Positions 1 through 9,718 of a stretch of 64,000 nt of DNA are shown here, in pieces. Made by a program: the position numbers and the translations under genes. The stretch covers positions 62,001 to 126,000 of the forward strand of contig JANBRJ010000013.1 of assembly GCA_027577595.1 (NCBI GenBank), written 5' to 3'. The notes beneath the pieces are model-generated. The model ran no database searches. It had not been told where the DNA came from and saw nothing but the letters and a program-made list of their open reading frames with translations. How positions within the stretch are numbered: position 1 is the first letter of the stretch; every line of letters starts with the position of its first letter. The stretch is from Coemansia sp. RSA 487. Lineage: Eukaryota; Kickxellomycota; Kickxellomycetes; Kickxellales; Kickxellaceae.

Positions 1-2
1 TA

Positions 3-1391
3 ACGCCCGGAGGCAGCGGTGCGTCGATGGGACCAGCAGGGTCGCGCATCTCGACGGCCAGCAGCGACTCGACGCTCGTTGCGTTCGAAGCCGAGAAGCA
101 GCGGATTCTGGCGCAGCTGGCGGACATCTTCAACAGACAGAACTTTCTGCTTGTGGCCAGCCGTGCGCTGATGGCGTTTGGCGCGCCGCTGCACCGGCTC
201 GAAGCCAACTTGATTGCCATTGCGCTGAACCTGGACGTCGAGGCGACGTTTGCGGTGCTGCCGGGAATCATCCTCATCACGTTTGGCGACGAAGATACGC
301 GGTCGTCCGAGACCTACGTGGTGCGTGCTGCGTCCGGATACGACATGCACCGCCTTGGGCGCACGAACCGCGTGATCCGGCGCGTGCTCAAATCGCGGAT
401 CACTGTGGGCCAGGGCGTGCGCAACCTCGAGCGCATCCTGGCCACGCCGCCGATCTACCCGTGGTGGATCATGATCATCGACTATGTGCTGTGCTCGTTC
501 TTCATCTGCCCGCTGTTCTGGAAGGGCAGCTGGACCGATGCCGGTGTCAGCGCCATGGTTGGCCTCCTCGTCGGCCTCCTTCAGCTTCTAGCTGGCCGCT
601 TCGCCAACTACGCAAACCTGTTTGAGATCAGCTCCGCCTTCCTCGTAAGCTTCGTCGCCGCCCTGCTGCAGGACTACATCTGCTTTGGTCCCGTTTCGTT
701 CGCTGGCATCGTTATGCTGCTTCCCGGGTTGGCGCTGACCACATCGATTATAGAGATGGCGTCGCGCAACATGATCTCGGGAACCGTGCGGCTGGTGTTT
801 GCCATGTCGCGGTGCTTCTTCCTGGGCTATGGCATCTCTGTGGGCTCGACGCTTGGCACCCGCGTGCTGGGACGCACGCCAACCGCCGATCTGCTTGACT
901 CGCAAATCGACTACAAGGAAATGGGCAACTGCATCGAGGGGCTCAACAAGTTCTGGTGGTTCCTCTTCCTCCCTGCCGTCGGCCTGTGCTTCAACATCAG
1001 CATTTCCGCCCACTGGCGCCAATGGCCCATGATGGTCTTCTCTGGCTGCCTGGCATACACCGTTTCCTATTTTGCCGGTCTAAGCACAGCATTGGGCCCC
1101 TTGGCTCCAGCCATCGCCGCATTCGCAATGGGGCTGTTTGGCAACATCTTGGCTTCCTTTTCTAACCACAGATCCGCAGTCGAGCCCATCTTGGGTGGTG
1201 TCCAGCTCCTGGTCCCTGGCTCCCTGGGTCTCAAGACCGTCCTTACTTTCATCACCAACAGTGGCACAACCTCCGGCAGTTTCCTCTATAACATCTTCTC
1301 CACCAGCCTCAGCATCGCTGCCGGGTTGTTCCTCAGTAGCATGGTTGTCTTCCCTAACCGCAAAAAACGCGTTGGGCTGATGACGTTTTGA
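3..1391 (+). CDS. ThrE/Prm10-type (DUF1212) membrane transporter, 5'-partial
   Basis: A polytopic membrane protein of the threonine/serine exporter family, which in yeast includes the pheromone-regulated protein Prm10. The soluble N-terminal part has the family pattern (MAFGAPLHRLEANL, then FAVLPGIILITFGD), which resembles the cytoplasmic half of ThrE. It is followed by about ten hydrophobic segments with short loops, including PGLALTTSIIEMASRNMISG, a typical ThrE signature. The frame is open from base 3 through the first ATG at 27, with no upstream stop, so the true start and probably a long N-terminal domain lie outside the window. At least 454 residues are present. It converges on the eL38 gene, with about 210 bp between the stop codons. 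Substrate and membrane location cannot be read from the sequence. The family is clear; the exact role is inference. Confidence 0.85.
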   Translation, partial: TPGGSGASMGPAGSRISTASSDSTLVAFEAEKQRILAQLADIFNRQNFLLVASRALMAFGAPLHRLEANLIAIALNLDVEATFAVLPGIILITFGDEDTRSSETYVVRAASGYDMHRLGRTNRVIRRVLKSRITVGQGVRNLERILATPPIYPWWIMIIDYVLCSFFICPLFWKGSWTDAGVSAMVGLLVGLLQLLAGRFANYANLFEISSAFLVSFVAALLQDYICFGPVSFAGIVMLLPGLALTTSIIEMASRNMISGTVRLVFAMSRCFFLGYGISVGSTLGTRVLGRTPTADLLDSQIDYKEMGNCIEGLNKFWWFLFLPAVGLCFNISISAHWRQWPMMVFSGCLAYTVSYFAGLSTALGPLAPAIAAFAMGLFGNILASFSNHRSAVEPILGGVQLLVPGSLGLKTVLTFITNSGTTSGSFLYNIFSTSLSIAAGLFLSSMVVFPNRKKRVGLMTF

Positions 1392-1602
1392 GACCAACAA
1401 AGTACATATCTTTCCTTCTATCTATCTATCTATCTAGATTCTTTTTTCTTTCCACCATAAAAAAACAAACTTTTGCAACTTTTAATGAAATGGTAGAGCA
1501 ACAAAAAAAGTAAACATTTGTATCAAAATAAGAACTTTTTATCTTTCACGTCAAAACTGATATAAAAAAGAGAAATGTTCCATTTATTCATCTCCTCCGT
1601 CT

Positions 1603-1827
1603 TTACTTCTTCTTCTTTGCCGAGACATCGTTGACCTGGAGACCCGGAGGAAGCGACTGACGCAGCTTTCCTGCCTTCTGTGCATCGGCAACAACAAGTG
1701 TGTACAGGTAGCGCGAGCAGCGAACCTTGAACTTGACAACGCTACCGTTCTTCTTGACGCGAACGTTGGTCGCGTCCTTGCGGCGTGTCACCTCGAGGAA
1801 GTTCTTAATATCCTTGATCTGCTTGGC
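1603..1827 (-). CDS. RPL38: 60S ribosomal protein eL38, last exon
   Basis: Small basic protein of the large ribosomal subunit. The exon reads [20 protein letters not shown] and continues with [19 protein letters not shown] and [12 protein letters not shown], which matches eL38 almost throughout; the protein ends in a Lys run. In frame, the exon begins directly after a 3' splice site (ttgtag, minus strand, bases 1828-1833), so only a few N-terminal residues are missing. In other fungi eL38 starts M-P-K, so exon 1 may be little more than the start codon. An ATG followed at once by gtacgc on the minus strand (ATG 2438-2436, donor 2435-2430) is a candidate first exon and would imply an intron of about 608 nt. 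That exon is not proven. A GTG within the exon (1791) is internal and is not the start. Confidence 0.9.
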   Translation of the reverse strand, partial: AKQIKDIKNFLEVTRRKDATNVRVKKNGSVVKFKVRCSRYLYTLVVADAQKAGKLRQSLPPGLQVNDVSAKKKK

Positions 1828-2940
1828 CTACAAATGTGTGATTCCGTATATGTCAAATAAAGCAAATGATTCGTTGTCCAGTTTGGTTAGTAGCAATATC
1901 GTTTTCAATGGTCCAAGTCCTTTACAAAGTCCCCCCTCTGTTTGTCGACTATAGGGGTTTTATGATGCAACTTTCTAAACCCAGGAAGCAAACGAGAGAA
2001 TGAGGGCCACACGTCCGATCCACCAAGCGAGACTGAATTTGAATACTGTTGTGTACTTTGTTGCGCTGTCACTAGACAAGGATTTCATGCTTATAGGTCC
2101 GGCTTTCCTTCCCTTCGTGGCGGCAACCCTCTCCTAACTCGGGCAAGCAAAGGTGGAATGCAAACAAACCAAATTCGAATTTCCCTGTTTGTTGTCGAAA
2201 TTGAAAATCAGAATCTACACTAATTTCCCTCTTGCCCTTTTAGCTACGAAATATCCACGCATAAGCTCTTCTCTCTTTCTCTCCCACCTTCCACGTTCTC
2301 TGATTGCGTATCCATCAGAAGAGTATCCTGCGCATCCATCTCCCCTCTTTGTTCGATTCTCTAAAATGGAAAAAGTGGCCCTAATTCTTCCGTCCTCCTG
2401 TTGCTGCATCACCGTTAATAGATTCGTCTGCGTACCATTGTGAAAAATTGATGGATTCACCAGCAAAAAAAAGTATAGAATACTATGTATATTTTGATGG
2501 ATGTAAAAGAGAAGGATTTCGTCTCTTTTAGCTTCTTCACTTCGTATCCAAAAGGCTTGGTAGTCAAATCTCCCCCGCGCTTGCTTTTGGTGCTTGTGGC
2601 CGCTAGCTGCATGTTTGGCCAATCATCGCACCAGTTGATTAGATCTGAACTTATCTGATCAGCTCATTAAAAACAAAAGAACATTTGTTTCACATAAATA
2701 TTCGGCTCGTCAAGACAGAGCACTGCTGCCGTTTTCTTCTTTATATATATTTGCTTGTTGCTAAAAAAAAAAAGCAAAACGAGGAATAACCTGTCTAAAA
2801 GCTAGCTATACAAGCACCTTGTAAAATGCCACGATAATCGTAGGAATATCCTAATTAAAAATGCATTTTATTGTGGACAACGTCTAATTGGCAAGTAACC
2901 AATCTATATACAAAACGGACGCGTTTACTAAGGGTTAGCA
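1828..2940. other. Putative eL38 intron and upstream region
   Basis: No coding gene is recognised here. On the minus strand the stretch probably contains the eL38 first intron and promoter. It is AT-rich with poly-A/T runs and has no convincing ORF. The right part is the 3' flank of the first trypsin copy. Confidence 0.4.
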
Positions 2941-4027
2941 TTAGAATAAAACGGCCATTCTAATAGCGGCCAGACCAAGAGCAGAGGTTGAAAGTGCCTT
3001 TTTGTTTGCAACCAAAGCAGAAGCACCAGATGAAGAGCCAGAGTCAAAGTTAGTTTGCGCATAATAGATATCACTATCACTATCCAAATTACCACCCACA
3101 TCGCCGTCGTCATCGTCAGAATTTGTTTTATTGGCAACACTAATGCTCTCGACATCAAAATTGGTTTGTTTGACAATCCAGTCGATATAGTGGCTAGCAC
3201 GTACATAGTATCCGGTGCTTCCAGCCTGAGCACATAGACCACTTGGGTTGTTAGCTGTTTTTGGGGTAGAACTGGTGACTCCAGCAAGTGCAATACCATC
3301 GCCATTGTTGAATACGAGTTGCTAGCGGGCCACCGCTGTCGCCGGAACATGTGTCCTTTCTAGCAGCACCGTTAGTGCAAATAAGTTTGACAGGATCGAA
3401 CCAGTTCCTAATTGATTTACAATGGTCGCTGGTTCCAGCAACCAAATCGACTTCCATGAGATTCGATGAAATAGAACTCGAATTTTTTGGGTCTATTGAA
3501 CCAAACCCAGCGGCAATAAGTGACATAGAAGCAGTAATAGTCCCTGTATAAATTTTGACTGGCGTAGCTAGTTTGCTAGGAACATTGCTCTCCAAGATAA
3601 TCAGCGCAAGGTCGTTGCTCAGCGTAGACCTATCAAAGTTAGGATTAACAATAATTTCTTTCACTGCAGGACCATTAAAGTCCGACATTGTAGCAGATTT
3701 CGTGTGAGTAAAGGCAACGTCCATTTGGCTAGTCATACACATGGATCCTGACGGTGTATATACACAATGTCCAGCTGTCAGCACCACATTGGGTCCGATA
3801 AGACTACCAGCACACGAAGAGCCATCAGTATCTGACGCTTGCCCGTGGACAAAGGCAATGAACTTGAAATCGTTTTTGCCAGCGATTACTCCGCCTGCAA
3901 CACGCGGCTCTTGAGCAATCGTGGTGGTCTTTTTTCTAGCAAATGCTTGAGGTTGTGAAGCAGTGACATGGATAAATAATGTTGTGATACTAAAAGTGGT
4001 GAGATTCATAATTCCAGTTTTAGCCAT
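2941..4027 (-). pseudogene. Trypsin-like serine protease, copy 1, with a 1-bp frameshift
   Basis: First of four tandem S1 (chymotrypsin-fold) proteases. It has a signal peptide of about 24 residues, a propeptide ending in Arg before VAGGV, the His motif TAGHC, the Asp motif SNDLALI and the Ser motif SGDSGGP. The Asp in KDTCSGDSGGP occupies the trypsin S1-pocket position. Compared with copies 2 and 3, one extra A (plus strand) is present at about 3311-3312, right after GGPLATR. Without it the frame runs on through GLCAQAGSTGYY, a Ser/Asp-rich stalk and a hydrophobic tail to a stop at 2941, with no other disruption. As it stands, the frame would end at 3251 after about 258 residues and lose the C-terminal barrel strands. 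It may be a very young pseudogene or a sequencing/assembly error. The 5' half most resembles copy 3. Confidence 0.8.
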
Positions 4028-5097
4028 TACTGTAGTGAGGTAAACTAGCTTATAATAAGCTATACTATTAAATAATTTTCAAATAGTTGAATGGAGTAAG
4101 AAAAATGCAAGCGCTTTTATTCCACTTTTCTTGAGGGTTGGGATGTATCCATTCCGCTGCCATCCCTTTAAAGATACGGATAAATGAACAAGAGAGGGTT
4201 TGTCTTCTGAATATATCTGCTTATACTTTCTTGACTGGATTGTGGTTACTTTTTACATGGAGAAAAACAGTTTCTGCATGTGGACTATGCGCAAGACTTT
4301 ATTAGGAATAGCCAAAAAGAACCCTCGTGTTGTGCTGAAAAGATAGTCCTAAACTACAATGAACAACAAAGGTGTTGATATTGATAATAAATATTGAATC
4401 TACAAAGAGAACTATTTAATAACACATTTCAAGAAAATTAGAAACAGATTTGTGATATAAAGCCAAGGAAATAGCAAAAGACCTCAACTTAGTGCTTTTA
4501 AAGTGCAGTGGTCAAGATATACTTCTTTTCAATACAATGGTAAGCCAATGTTTTTTCACCTTCAACATATCTATTGTTTCTTTTACTTGGGGCATAGCAA
4601 AGCTATGATAAATTTGTAATGTTTGTAGAGACAGCAAGTATGCGTTGTTGCCTTTTGTTTTATAAAATAAAAAAGAACTAGAGAGAAAAGCCAATGTTTA
4701 GTAGCCTACAAAATAAACAAGATCATAGAGAGATCAAACAAAGAAAGCAGCGACAGGAAGCAAGAACGCGTAAAATATGCTAATGACAATAAAACTAGAT
4801 AGCAAACAACCATTGGTTGACAGGAAGAAGAAAAGGAAGCACTAGTGTTGAAAGAGAGAATAGAATATGGTAACAGTTAAAACGAGAAAAAGAAGACAGA
4901 AAGAGAGATCTAATAACAGAACAAGAGCAACACCACCAACAACTATATGTGGTGTAGCAGATCGTTTATTTTGGGATTTCTGCCGTTTTTCTTGGGCTTT
5001 GGGTTTACGCAATAGCGTTTTCTCTGTTTCCTATCGTTTACAGCTACGCTGCTTGCTGTGTTTTGGTTGAACCACGATAAAAAAAACAACAGAACAA
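4028..5097. other. Trypsin-array intergenic region 1
   Basis: AT-rich DNA between copies 1 and 2. The part next to copy 1 (about 4080-4480) aligns by eye with the regions upstream of copies 2 and 3, for example ggtttgtcttc near 4197 and gaatctacaaag near 4394, so promoter regions were duplicated with the genes. The middle holds a Tc1-like transposon end, listed separately. The rest has no recognisable gene. Confidence 0.5.
4535..4690 (-). mobile_element. Tc1-like transposon remnant (one terminal repeat and transposase tail)
   Basis: At 4533 a TA is followed by CAATGGTAAGCCAATGTTTT. This matches the terminal inverted repeat of the Tc1-like relic at 54.3-55.3 kb in this window (CAGTGGTAAGCCGATATTTT and CAATGGTGAGCCAGTGCTTT). 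On the minus strand a short open frame running into this end reads HSFAMPQVKETIDML, which resembles the C-terminal SMPRRIQAVI motif of Tc1/mariner transposases. No catalytic motif and no second terminal repeat were found, so this is a truncated end. A CAGTGGT at 4506 just outside might belong to a further nested end. Confidence 0.45.
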
Positions 5098-6291
5098 TCA
5101 AAAGCAAAATAAGACAGCCAAGCCGATAGCAACCAAGACAAGAGCATCCGCTGCGTGTGTATTTTTGTTTGCAAGCAAAGCAGCAGCGGTAGAGCTGGGC
5201 GAATCAGAGTTCAAACTATAGTACGAGACAGGAACGGAAAAGTGCATGCTGATAATGCTAGGATTATTCACATTATCCAAATTATTTTCCACCTCACTGT
5301 CACCATCGTCAGAATCAGAGTCAAAGTTAGACTTAGTGTTGGAGCTAATTTCTGATGATGACGAATTGGCGTTACCACTGGAACAAGAATTTGTTGTGTT
5401 GGCAGCACTAATGCTTTTAACATCAATATTAGTTTGATTAGCAATCCAATCAATATAATAGCTAATATGTACATAGTATCCAGTGCTTCCAGCCTGAGCA
5501 CACAAGCCATCTGGGTTGTTTGTTGTCACTGGAGCAAAACTGGTAATGCCAGCAAGTACAATATCATTGCCATTGTTGATACGAGTTGCCAGCGGGCCAC
5601 CGCTGTCCCCAGAGCATGTATCTTTCCCAGCAGCACCGTTAGTGCAAATAAGCTTGCTAGGGTCAAACGAGCTCCAAATCGATTTGCAATAGTTAGTGGT
5701 CCCAGCAACCAAGTCGACTTTCATAAGGTTCGGCGAAACAGAGCTTGAGTCGCTTGGGTTGGTAATGCCAAACCCAGCAGCAGTAAGCGGTGTAGACGTA
5801 GTAATAGCACCCGTGTATATCTTCACTGGCGTAGCTATATCGCTAGGGATATCGCTCTCCAAGATAATCAGCGCAAGGTCGTTGCTCAGTGTAGACCTGT
5901 TAAAGTTGGGATTGACAATAATTTCTTTCACCGCAGGACCAGTAAAGTCCGACATTGTAGTGGGTTTCGTGTGAGTAAAGGCAACGTTCATTTGACTAGT
6001 CATGTACATGGACCCTGATGATGTATATACACAATGTCCAGCTGTCAGCACCACATTGGGCCCGATAAGGCTACCTGTACACGAGGAACCAGTGCCCAGT
6101 ACTTGGCCATAAACAAATGCAATGAATTCGAAATCGTCTTTATCTGCAATCACCCCGCCTGCAATACGAGGCACTGGAGCAGTCATAGTAGCTACCTTTC
6201 TAGCAAGCACTTGAGACTGTGAAGCAGCGACATGAACAGACAAAGCTGCAATAGCAGCAATTATAAACTTCGCAACTTCAATATTATGCAT
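5098..6291 (-). CDS. Secreted trypsin-like serine protease, copy 2
   Basis: Predicted 397-residue trypsin-family endopeptidase that should cleave after Arg or Lys. The signal peptide (about 1-24, core FIIAAIAALSV) is followed by a short propeptide ending in Arg42 before IAGGV, the zymogen activation site. The catalytic triad is His86 (TAGHC), Asp138 (SNDLAL) and Ser230 (GDSGGP); Asp224 sits at the S1-pocket position that gives trypsin specificity. After the domain come an Asn/Ser-rich stalk, an Asp/Glu-rich patch and a hydrophobic C-terminus (VLVAIGLAVLFCF) that looks like a GPI-anchor or membrane-retention signal, so the enzyme may stay on the cell surface. The start chosen is the ATG at 6291; a longer frame begins only with TTG. 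Bases 5471-6060 are identical to copy 3. Confidence 0.9.
   Translation of the reverse strand: MHNIEVAKFIIAAIAALSVHVAASQSQVLARKVATMTAPVPRIAGGVIADKDDFEFIAFVYGQVLGTGSSCTGSLIGPNVVLTAGHCVYTSSGSMYMTSQMNVAFTHTKPTTMSDFTGPAVKEIIVNPNFNRSTLSNDLALIILESDIPSDIATPVKIYTGAITTSTPLTAAGFGITNPSDSSSVSPNLMKVDLVAGTTNYCKSIWSSFDPSKLICTNGAAGKDTCSGDSGGPLATRINNGNDIVLAGITSFAPVTTNNPDGLCAQAGSTGYYVHISYYIDWIANQTNIDVKSISAANTTNSCSSGNANSSSSEISSNTKSNFDSDSDDGDSEVENNLDNVNNPSIISMHFSVPVSYYSLNSDSPSSTAAALLANKNTHAADALVLVAIGLAVLFCF
5471..6060. repeat. 590-bp direct repeat shared with 7876-8465
   Basis: Compared base by base by eye, 5471-6060 and 7876-8465 (offset 2405) show no difference. Both lie inside trypsin genes and cover most of the protease domain, including the Asp and Ser motifs. 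Outside the block the paralogues diverge at once: the next base at the promoter-proximal end is c at 6061 and t at 8466. This looks like a recent gene-conversion tract. Confidence 0.85.
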
Positions 6292-7568
6292 TGCTATAGC
6301 GAATTGAGCAAATGTAAAATAATTTGTACTAATAAACAATTTTAAGATAGCTGAATGGAGTAAGAAAGTTCAGAGTTCGCTTGTTTTACCTTTCTTGTGC
6401 ATTAGGATGTAGTCTTTCCGCTAACGCTACTTTAATTCCAAGGAAGAGCGAGTGAGAAAGGGTTTGTCTTCCGACTATGTCTGTTTCTGCTTTCCTGGTG
6501 GAATTATGATAACAGTTTGTATGAATAATAAAGGATATCCTACGTGTGGGCGCTGTAAGAGACTATAGCAAAGTAATTCAAAAAATAAATGGGAGGTTTG
6601 CTCAAAAATGCTGCTACCTTTATGATGAACAAAAAAAAGGGGATTTAGAGTGAAGGTTTAATCTACAAAGAGATCTGCTTAATGACATGTTTCGAGAAAG
6701 GAGAGACGCATCTGAACACCAAGATGACAGTGTGGTTCTATTTCATAGTGTGTGAACGTCTATTGACCCAAAGACCTTATTTGATCATATCCAACTTTGT
6801 CTATTCGTTTATTTTTGATTTCATGTAGAAAAAAACAGGCAAAAGTTAAGTGTTGGCTCATCGAGTGTGTGCTTACCAGTTTTGACTTTACAGATCGTTC
6901 GTGCAAAAGAAAATATGGATTTTGTTAATAGGCTCCCAGTTAGTTCAATTCAGCAAGAAACATAATGCAGCTGTGATTTCGTGAACTATAAAGTTTAATA
7001 GCATGTAGAAGCTAGTAATAGTGAGTACTTTTAATTCCTATCTTATACGTTTATAAATCATGTACCAAAACACAAACCAGAATTAGAACTATATTGGTTT
7101 CAACATTTAGCTATCCAGCTCCTAATCCACCAGAGACAAAAAATAAACACGAGCTGAGTAAATAGCCATTGGCAGTGCAGTTTGGATTATTTAAAGCATC
7201 CAGTTGCAATACATTTTGCTTCAATACGTAATATTTTATAGTTGTAAATATTTCCACACAAAATTTACATAACTAGGCTATTCATATCCAAAGAAGAGCT
7301 ACATAATCAAAAACATGTAAATAAGAGAATATACGTTGCAGTGCAACATATGGGCGCTAGTTTTTTGGGGAGGGCATCAAAACCAATAAAAAACTACAAT
7401 TGCCAACGGGGTATTAGACCATATTCTAATTAGAACGTGGCCAGTAGTTTGTAACCTCTCGCGGTGAAGGTAAGAATAGCTAAAGAGTGTTGTATTTTAC
7501 TATATATAATGTTCAATTGCTAGATAATGTGTGCGTTTGGAAAGAGGGACTTATGATAAGGGCTTGAA
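6292..7568. other. Trypsin-array intergenic region 2
   Basis: AT-rich, without a recognisable gene. The copy 2-proximal part (about 6340-6730) resembles the region upstream of copies 1 and 3. A stretch near 7080-7200 (ttagctatccagctcctaat, then a gap to a gagctgagta-like run) resembles 9567-9700 next to copy 4. The segmental repeats therefore include long flanks and not only coding sequence. Confidence 0.45.
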
Positions 7569-8699
7569 TTAGAACAAGGTGGCTATTCCAATAGCAACTA
7601 AACCAAGAGCAGCCGTTGAGAGTGCCTTTTTGTTTGCAACCAAAGAAGGGGCGGCACTGGAATCAGAGTCCGAATTCGAGTCGAACTCTGTGTGTGCATA
7701 ATAAATATTGTTGATGCTTGAGTTATCGCCACCATCCAAATTGCTGCCCACATCACTATCATCGTCAGAATTGTTGTCCGATGACGAATCAGAACTTGTC
7801 GTATTGGCAGCGCTAATGCTTTTAACATCAAGTTTGGCTTGCTTGGCAATCCAGTCAATGTAATAGTTAGCATGCACATAGTATCCAGTGCTTCCAGCCT
7901 GAGCACACAAGCCATCTGGGTTGTTTGTTGTCACTGGAGCAAAACTGGTAATGCCAGCAAGTACAATATCATTGCCATTGTTGATACGAGTTGCCAGCGG
8001 GCCACCGCTGTCCCCAGAGCATGTATCTTTCCCAGCAGCACCGTTAGTGCAAATAAGCTTGCTAGGGTCAAACGAGCTCCAAATCGATTTGCAATAGTTA
8101 GTGGTCCCAGCAACCAAGTCGACTTTCATAAGGTTCGGCGAAACAGAGCTTGAGTCGCTTGGGTTGGTAATGCCAAACCCAGCAGCAGTAAGCGGTGTAG
8201 ACGTAGTAATAGCACCCGTGTATATCTTCACTGGCGTAGCTATATCGCTAGGGATATCGCTCTCCAAGATAATCAGCGCAAGGTCGTTGCTCAGTGTAGA
8301 CCTGTTAAAGTTGGGATTGACAATAATTTCTTTCACCGCAGGACCAGTAAAGTCCGACATTGTAGTGGGTTTCGTGTGAGTAAAGGCAACGTTCATTTGA
8401 CTAGTCATGTACATGGACCCTGATGATGTATATACACAATGTCCAGCTGTCAGCACCACATTGGGTCCGATAAGACTACCAGTACACGAAGAGCCATCAG
8501 TATCCGACACTTGCCCGTGGACAAAGGCAATGAACTTGAAATCGTTTTTGCCAGCGATTACTCCGCCTGCAATACGAGGCTCTGCTGAAATCATGGTGGC
8601 TTCCTCTCTTGCAAATACTTCTGGTCGTGAGGCAGTGGCACAGGCAGACAGCGCTGCAAGACCAGCAATGGTAAAGTTGACTATTCTAGTTTTATACAT
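7569..8699 (-). CDS. Secreted trypsin-like serine protease, copy 3
   Basis: Predicted 376-residue trypsin-family protease. Signal peptide about 1-24 (IAGLAALSACATAS), propeptide ending EPR before IAGGV at residue 43, catalytic His87, Asp139 and Ser231, and an S1-pocket Asp in KDTCSG. The stalk is rich in Ser, Asn and Asp. The tail ALGLVAIGIATLF is hydrophobic and ends the protein, as in a GPI-anchor signal. The gene is a mosaic: its first part (AGKNDFKFIAFVHGQ) is nearly the same as copy 1, its middle is base-for-base identical to copy 2 over 590 bp, and its last part (NKKALSTAALGLVAIG) again resembles copy 1. The ATG at 8699 starts the signal peptide directly. Activity as a protease is inferred from the intact triad. 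Confidence 0.9.
   Translation of the reverse strand: MYKTRIVNFTIAGLAALSACATASRPEVFAREEATMISAEPRIAGGVIAGKNDFKFIAFVHGQVSDTDGSSCTGSLIGPNVVLTAGHCVYTSSGSMYMTSQMNVAFTHTKPTTMSDFTGPAVKEIIVNPNFNRSTLSNDLALIILESDIPSDIATPVKIYTGAITTSTPLTAAGFGITNPSDSSSVSPNLMKVDLVAGTTNYCKSIWSSFDPSKLICTNGAAGKDTCSGDSGGPLATRINNGNDIVLAGITSFAPVTTNNPDGLCAQAGSTGYYVHANYYIDWIAKQAKLDVKSISAANTTSSDSSSDNNSDDDSDVGSNLDGGDNSSINNIYYAHTEFDSNSDSDSSAAPSLVANKKALSTAALGLVAIGIATLF
7876..8465. repeat. 590-bp direct repeat shared with 5471-6060
   Basis: Second member of the identical pair described at 5471-6060. It lies wholly inside trypsin copy 3. Confidence 0.85.
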
Positions 8700-9718
8700 T
8701 GCTGTAGCGAGCTAAAGTAGTGTAAAATAAAATGTACTAATAAATATTTTTTAAAGTGGTCGTGGAATATTTAACAAAGAAAAGGCGAGAAAAAAAGGTT
8801 AGAGCGAATTCTTATATTTTTATTTCGTTGCAGATTTAGATGTATTTATTCTGCTTCCAACTCGTTAACGACACGGGCATAATAAGGGGCTCTCGTCTTA
8901 TAAATATATACGTTTCTACTTTCTTGACTGTAGTGTGGCAGCCGATTCCATAGAGAAAGAATACCCACCCTGCGTTCGGACGTTGCACGAGACTTTAATA
9001 AAGAGGACCAAAAAGAAATAGCGTGGTCTTCTGAAAAGGATATTCCAAAAATACAATGAGTGACGAAAGGATATTTGTATAATGAAGATTGAATCTACAA
9101 AGGGGCATGCCCAAAGACGCATTTCGAGAAGGAATGGAAAAGCGAAGCTGCTATATAAAGCCAAGCCAGGCCAACGGCAAAAGAATCGCGATTAAGGATA
9201 TTCTACTTAATGATACAATGCATATTTAAAAGACAGCATAAAAAAAGATAAAAAGAATCTATTGCGCAAAGCGTATAAACACTTATAAAAAAAAGCGAAT
9301 TCTATTTACATATTTTGTTCTTTCTATGTGTCTATTTTTGCTTTTGCGTGGAAAAAGAGGCGGCAGGTTTTAGACACTGTTGCATCAATAACCCGTTTGC
9401 GCAAAAGAAGCAAAGAATGCAACTTGCTAGCATTGTTTAATGGGTACAATTCTGCAAATCTTGACATAAACCTGTCGACGCATGGGCTGTAAAGATAAAG
9501 CACCAATAAAAGATGTTTGTAACCAGCACATTATTTTTTATTGCAAAAGTTTGCCATTGAAATATAAACCAGAATTGGAACCGGAAAATGGCTGATATGT
9601 TTCTAGTTTCAGGTATCCAACTCTTGCTTAATCAGGATGCCAAAAATAAATAGGAGTCGAGGAGTTGAGTTGCTCCTTGGCGGTACAAGCTGGGCAATTA
9701 AAAAAATAGATACTCATT
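8700..9718. other. Trypsin-array intergenic region 3
   Basis: AT-rich, no gene recognised. The stretch 8820-9180 aligns by eye with the upstream regions of copies 1 and 2 (shared gaatctacaaag, ttcgagaa and atataaagccaag), and 9300-9400 resembles 6800-6920. These may be conserved promoter parts or simply duplication remnants. Confidence 0.45.

Noticed and set aside
2928-3350. 140-codon minus-strand frame at the 3' end of trypsin copy 1
   Set aside because: It overlaps the region after the frameshift but is in the wrong frame for the protease; the matching frame ends at 2941.
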